Assembly: GCF_000350225.1 (NCBI RefSeq)
Contig: NW_005179031.1
Location: forward strand, 102,729 to 166,728
DNA from: Chondrus crispus
Taxonomy: Eukaryota > Rhodophyta > Florideophyceae > Gigartinales > Gigartinaceae
DNA: 64,000 bases
Direction of reading: 5' to 3'
Below the pieces are notes generated by a model. That model ran no database searches. It was not told the origin of the DNA and was given only the letters and a program-made list of their open reading frames with translations. Below are positions 61,362 through 64,000 of the stretch, piece by piece; position 1 is the first letter of the stretch; each line of letters opens with the position of its first letter. Both the position numbers and the translations under genes were made by a program.

Positions 61362-64000
61362 TGGGGTGCCACTTTGGCCACGTAGGCTTGTTAAGCCTAT
61401 CAACTACCCCAGCTCGTTCGCGGCGGAGATGTCGTTGGCATGTCTCCCACGTCCTATCTCGCAAACTCTGCTCGTCAAAGAGCGCTTCAGCTCCTGTCAA
61501 TAAAAAGGGTCATTCTGCTTCACCCCCTTTTTGTGCCTCATCTTCCTGCTTAGTAAGGAAGTCCACCCGTCTCCATCAACCTCCTTCTCCCTATAAACAG
61601 GACTTGATGTTTGTGAAGATGGGAATTTAATTTTCCCTCACCTCGCGTCATCCTCCAGCGCACCGTCTCTTCGCCTACTCTCCTTTCCTCTTTGTCCTGC
61701 CTTTTTTTCTATCTCTGCAAGTGACTCGATCCGTTGAGCTTGAGCTTGGCAGTCCTGCTTGCATCCGTGTTTCTGCACGGATCGAAGTGCGTGTGAAGTT
61801 CCCGGTCCTCAGGGCTTCGCGCCACTATCAATTTGTCCAAACGAGAGGTACTCTCAGTAATTGCACATAGTCTCTCAGACGTCATCGCCGACGTTCGTCG
61901 CGTTTTCGGATCCAGAGGATCAACTCTCATCATCATGCATCCCTTTTGTCCGTTGCGATCGTTCCTCTCGTACGTCTACACTCGGCCTGGAGACTCCAGG
62001 CTCCACGCCATGCTGCGTTACATTCTCCTCCTTGGACGACGATCAGACCCTGTTCACCTCGTGAGAGATTATTTCTCACAACGAGCTCCGGTTGACGTCA
62101 TGTGGGTGCTCCCATTGGACGCTTTCGTCATGTGATGACCGTGAGCCGATCCTAATCGAAACGTATGCCTCTCAAAACCACTAGCTCTTGGTACACGTGG
62201 ACACGATAACCGCATCTGTAACCGGGGCGCGAACCGTTAACTGTCTACCAAGGACTTCTCCGAATCTCTCAAGTCCTCCTCACGCATCTCGTCGTCTTAC
62301 GGCTGGCACCAGCCATGCTCTTCAATTTCGTCGCCGATTGGCGCTTTGGGACGAGCCGGTTCCTTCACCAAAGTTATTCTCAATACCCTTTTGTGTCCAG
62401 CTGTCCGGCTGATTTCGTACCGTCTGACAAGAAATCTCTTTCACGCATTCCACGGCGGTTTCCTGATGCTATGCAGCCTTCCTCACCAACACTTCGACTA
62501 CCCCTCGGGTGTTAAAAAGTGAATTACCCAGCTCAATCACCCGTTCCCCGTTGGACAACGCACGGGAAACATTCTCGGGAAAGTACCAATTCGTTGCGTC
62601 GTCGACGTCAGCGCTTGGATCTTCCACCCTTGACTCCTCCTCTTCCTCACAGTGCACGCGTCCCGAAATCCTCCTCTTCATGTAGCGTACACCCTGAAAT
62701 TCTCCTCCTGAAGTAACACTGTCTTTTCATCCTCTTCTTTGTTGCTCTCATTTTCGCCCTCACCCATGCAGCATATGTCTCATTTTTCCTTCTCTTATTC
62801 TCCCCTGCTCTTCTCCCTCTTGTTATTCGATCCACGCACCGACCTCTGCCATTTCCTTCAAAACTTTTCCTCCCCATGTCACAACGCTTCCCGTTTGTTC
62901 AGGGATACGGATAAAATTTCGAATCTCCAATTTTTTTGTGGCTTGTTGGCGTACGGAACAGCGCGTGCGATGATATCGTCATAATCGTAAGATCGTGACT
63001 CTTGTTGGCCTGCGCCGCTTCATGCCTCTTCATCGTGAGTTACCGGCTAGTAAGAGTCTGTGCGGCGGCGCGCGTTCTCTAGGTCACAAGACAAAAAGAC
63101 AAACAGAAAGAAAGAAAGGTAAACAAGCAGTAGTTGATCGTCGGTGATCAGTGGTTGTGTGTGGCGCGCGCGTTAGGAAAACTACACGAGGGTCAGAGCT
63201 CATCGGAACCGAGAGGCTTATCGATATCTTCAGTTAAGCTGTGCTTCTTCGATTCGCCGTATCATTGCAGACAGTAAGGTCCCTCTGCCCTCGCTTGTGA
63301 ATACAGCCGACGACTGACGTCGCTCCCTTTTTCGACATCCCGCACAGGACGAGCACGCTCCACTTTTTCCTGCTGGTATCCTCGCGTGGCGGGGGGGAGG
63401 GTACGGACTTGTGCGGGCTGTTTGCACCCCTCTTTTTTGTCTAAGTACCCGGCGCCTCGTGCGCTCCATCCGACATGCCTTCCTAAATTTTGCTTCAAAA
63501 TTCCCGATGTGGTTCTGTGTTCCACTTGGGCATCGCCACACTTGTCGATCTGCACGGGGGAGTGTTGCGGTGTACTCCGGGGTGTCTGGAAGTAACACCC
63601 CCTCGAATTAATCTCCGGGATGTCCTGCGGCTTACGTGATGGGCCATCCAACGACAACTGCCTGCCCTTCGAACTCTCCCCTCGCATCGTGGTGCATCTC
63701 TTCATCCTCAAGAGGTACGCCTCCCACGCCTCCGACACTCGTTCCTGCCAATACTTCAGCCTCGTCGCACATCTCATCATCCACTTCCTCCTGCTTCGCC
63801 TTGCCCGCATGCGCATGCACATCAGCTACATCCTTTGAACACCTTCTCCCTCAACTCGAAAGTAACCCACTCGTCCGTCTGACGCACCCCCGTGTCCCCC
63901 GTGGAGGACAGTAGTCTGCTCCTCCTTTCCCTGTTTCCCCCGACAGTATCAGCGAGATTAGCCAACTTGCGCGGGATATTCGGGTGTATAGCATTCGTGA
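61362..64000. other. Unassigned sequence right of accessory gene C
   Basis: No pol domain of Gypsy-4 is recognisable on the minus strand up to the window edge, so its integrase would have to begin beyond 64000. Plus-strand open stretches (for example 61833-62135) have no support. The plus strand is pyrimidine-rich in places, and a GGTGATCAG motif at about 63146 resembles the TGATCA sites in Gypsy-3. Confidence 0.4.

Overview
The window is eukaryotic and dominated by transposable elements. No bacterial operons, ribosome binding sites, tRNA genes or rRNA genes were seen. The host-like genes that can be supported are few, short and apparently intronless: a Myb/SANT-like protein, a three-helix membrane protein, a cysteine-rich secreted peptide and a charge-segregated secreted protein. 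Chromodomain Ty3/Gypsy elements, a Copia element with an xTDD-type reverse transcriptase, Tc1/mariner, pogo-like and Harbinger-like pieces, and compact TATA-driven genes suggest a non-metazoan eukaryote. My best guess is a red macroalga, with an oomycete-like protist as the alternative; this is inference only.

Layout. 1-1.2 kb: Myb/SANT-like coiled-coil gene (minus). 1.2-14.0 kb: a decayed Tc1/mariner element split by Gypsy-1 (2038-13267, plus, perfect 5-bp target duplication ATTTT). Gypsy-1 carries one solo LTR in its 5' LTR (2552-3314, duplication CTTTT) and another in its 3' LTR (11780-12829, duplication CCGAC). 14-30 kb: an AT-richer stretch with three small host-like genes among at least seven short inverted-repeat (MITE-like) elements and a deletion-derivative pogo/Tigger element. 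30-64 kb: a Copia element (minus) broken by Gypsy-2 (32932-44734, minus) and, at 45130, by an LTR that I interpret as the 3' LTR of Gypsy-4, a minus-strand element running off the right edge. That LTR is itself split by Gypsy-3 (45647-59353, plus, perfect duplication CCTCC).

The most interesting signal is that Gypsy-2, Gypsy-3 and the inferred Gypsy-4 each carry a long open reading frame ANTISENSE to gag-pol, in the space between integrase and the 3' LTR (33758-36134 plus, 58509-56218 minus, 60084-61361 plus). These proteins match nothing I recognise. They have low-complexity regions and short basic, nuclear-localisation-like clusters; coiled-coil-like tails are visible in A and B. Gypsy-3 also holds a degenerate second copy of the C-terminal end of its antisense gene. 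I propose an antisense accessory (possibly regulatory) gene as a shared feature of this group of elements.

Other points: CACGTG-rich LTRs with a 32-bp perfect palindrome, an LTR pair whose two halves have diverged to different degrees, a protease Asp-to-Glu change in an otherwise nearly intact Gypsy-2, and a secreted protein built as poly-Asp / Arg-Cys / poly-Asp. Every element boundary was read by eye from terminal repeats and target duplications. Identities are rough manual counts.
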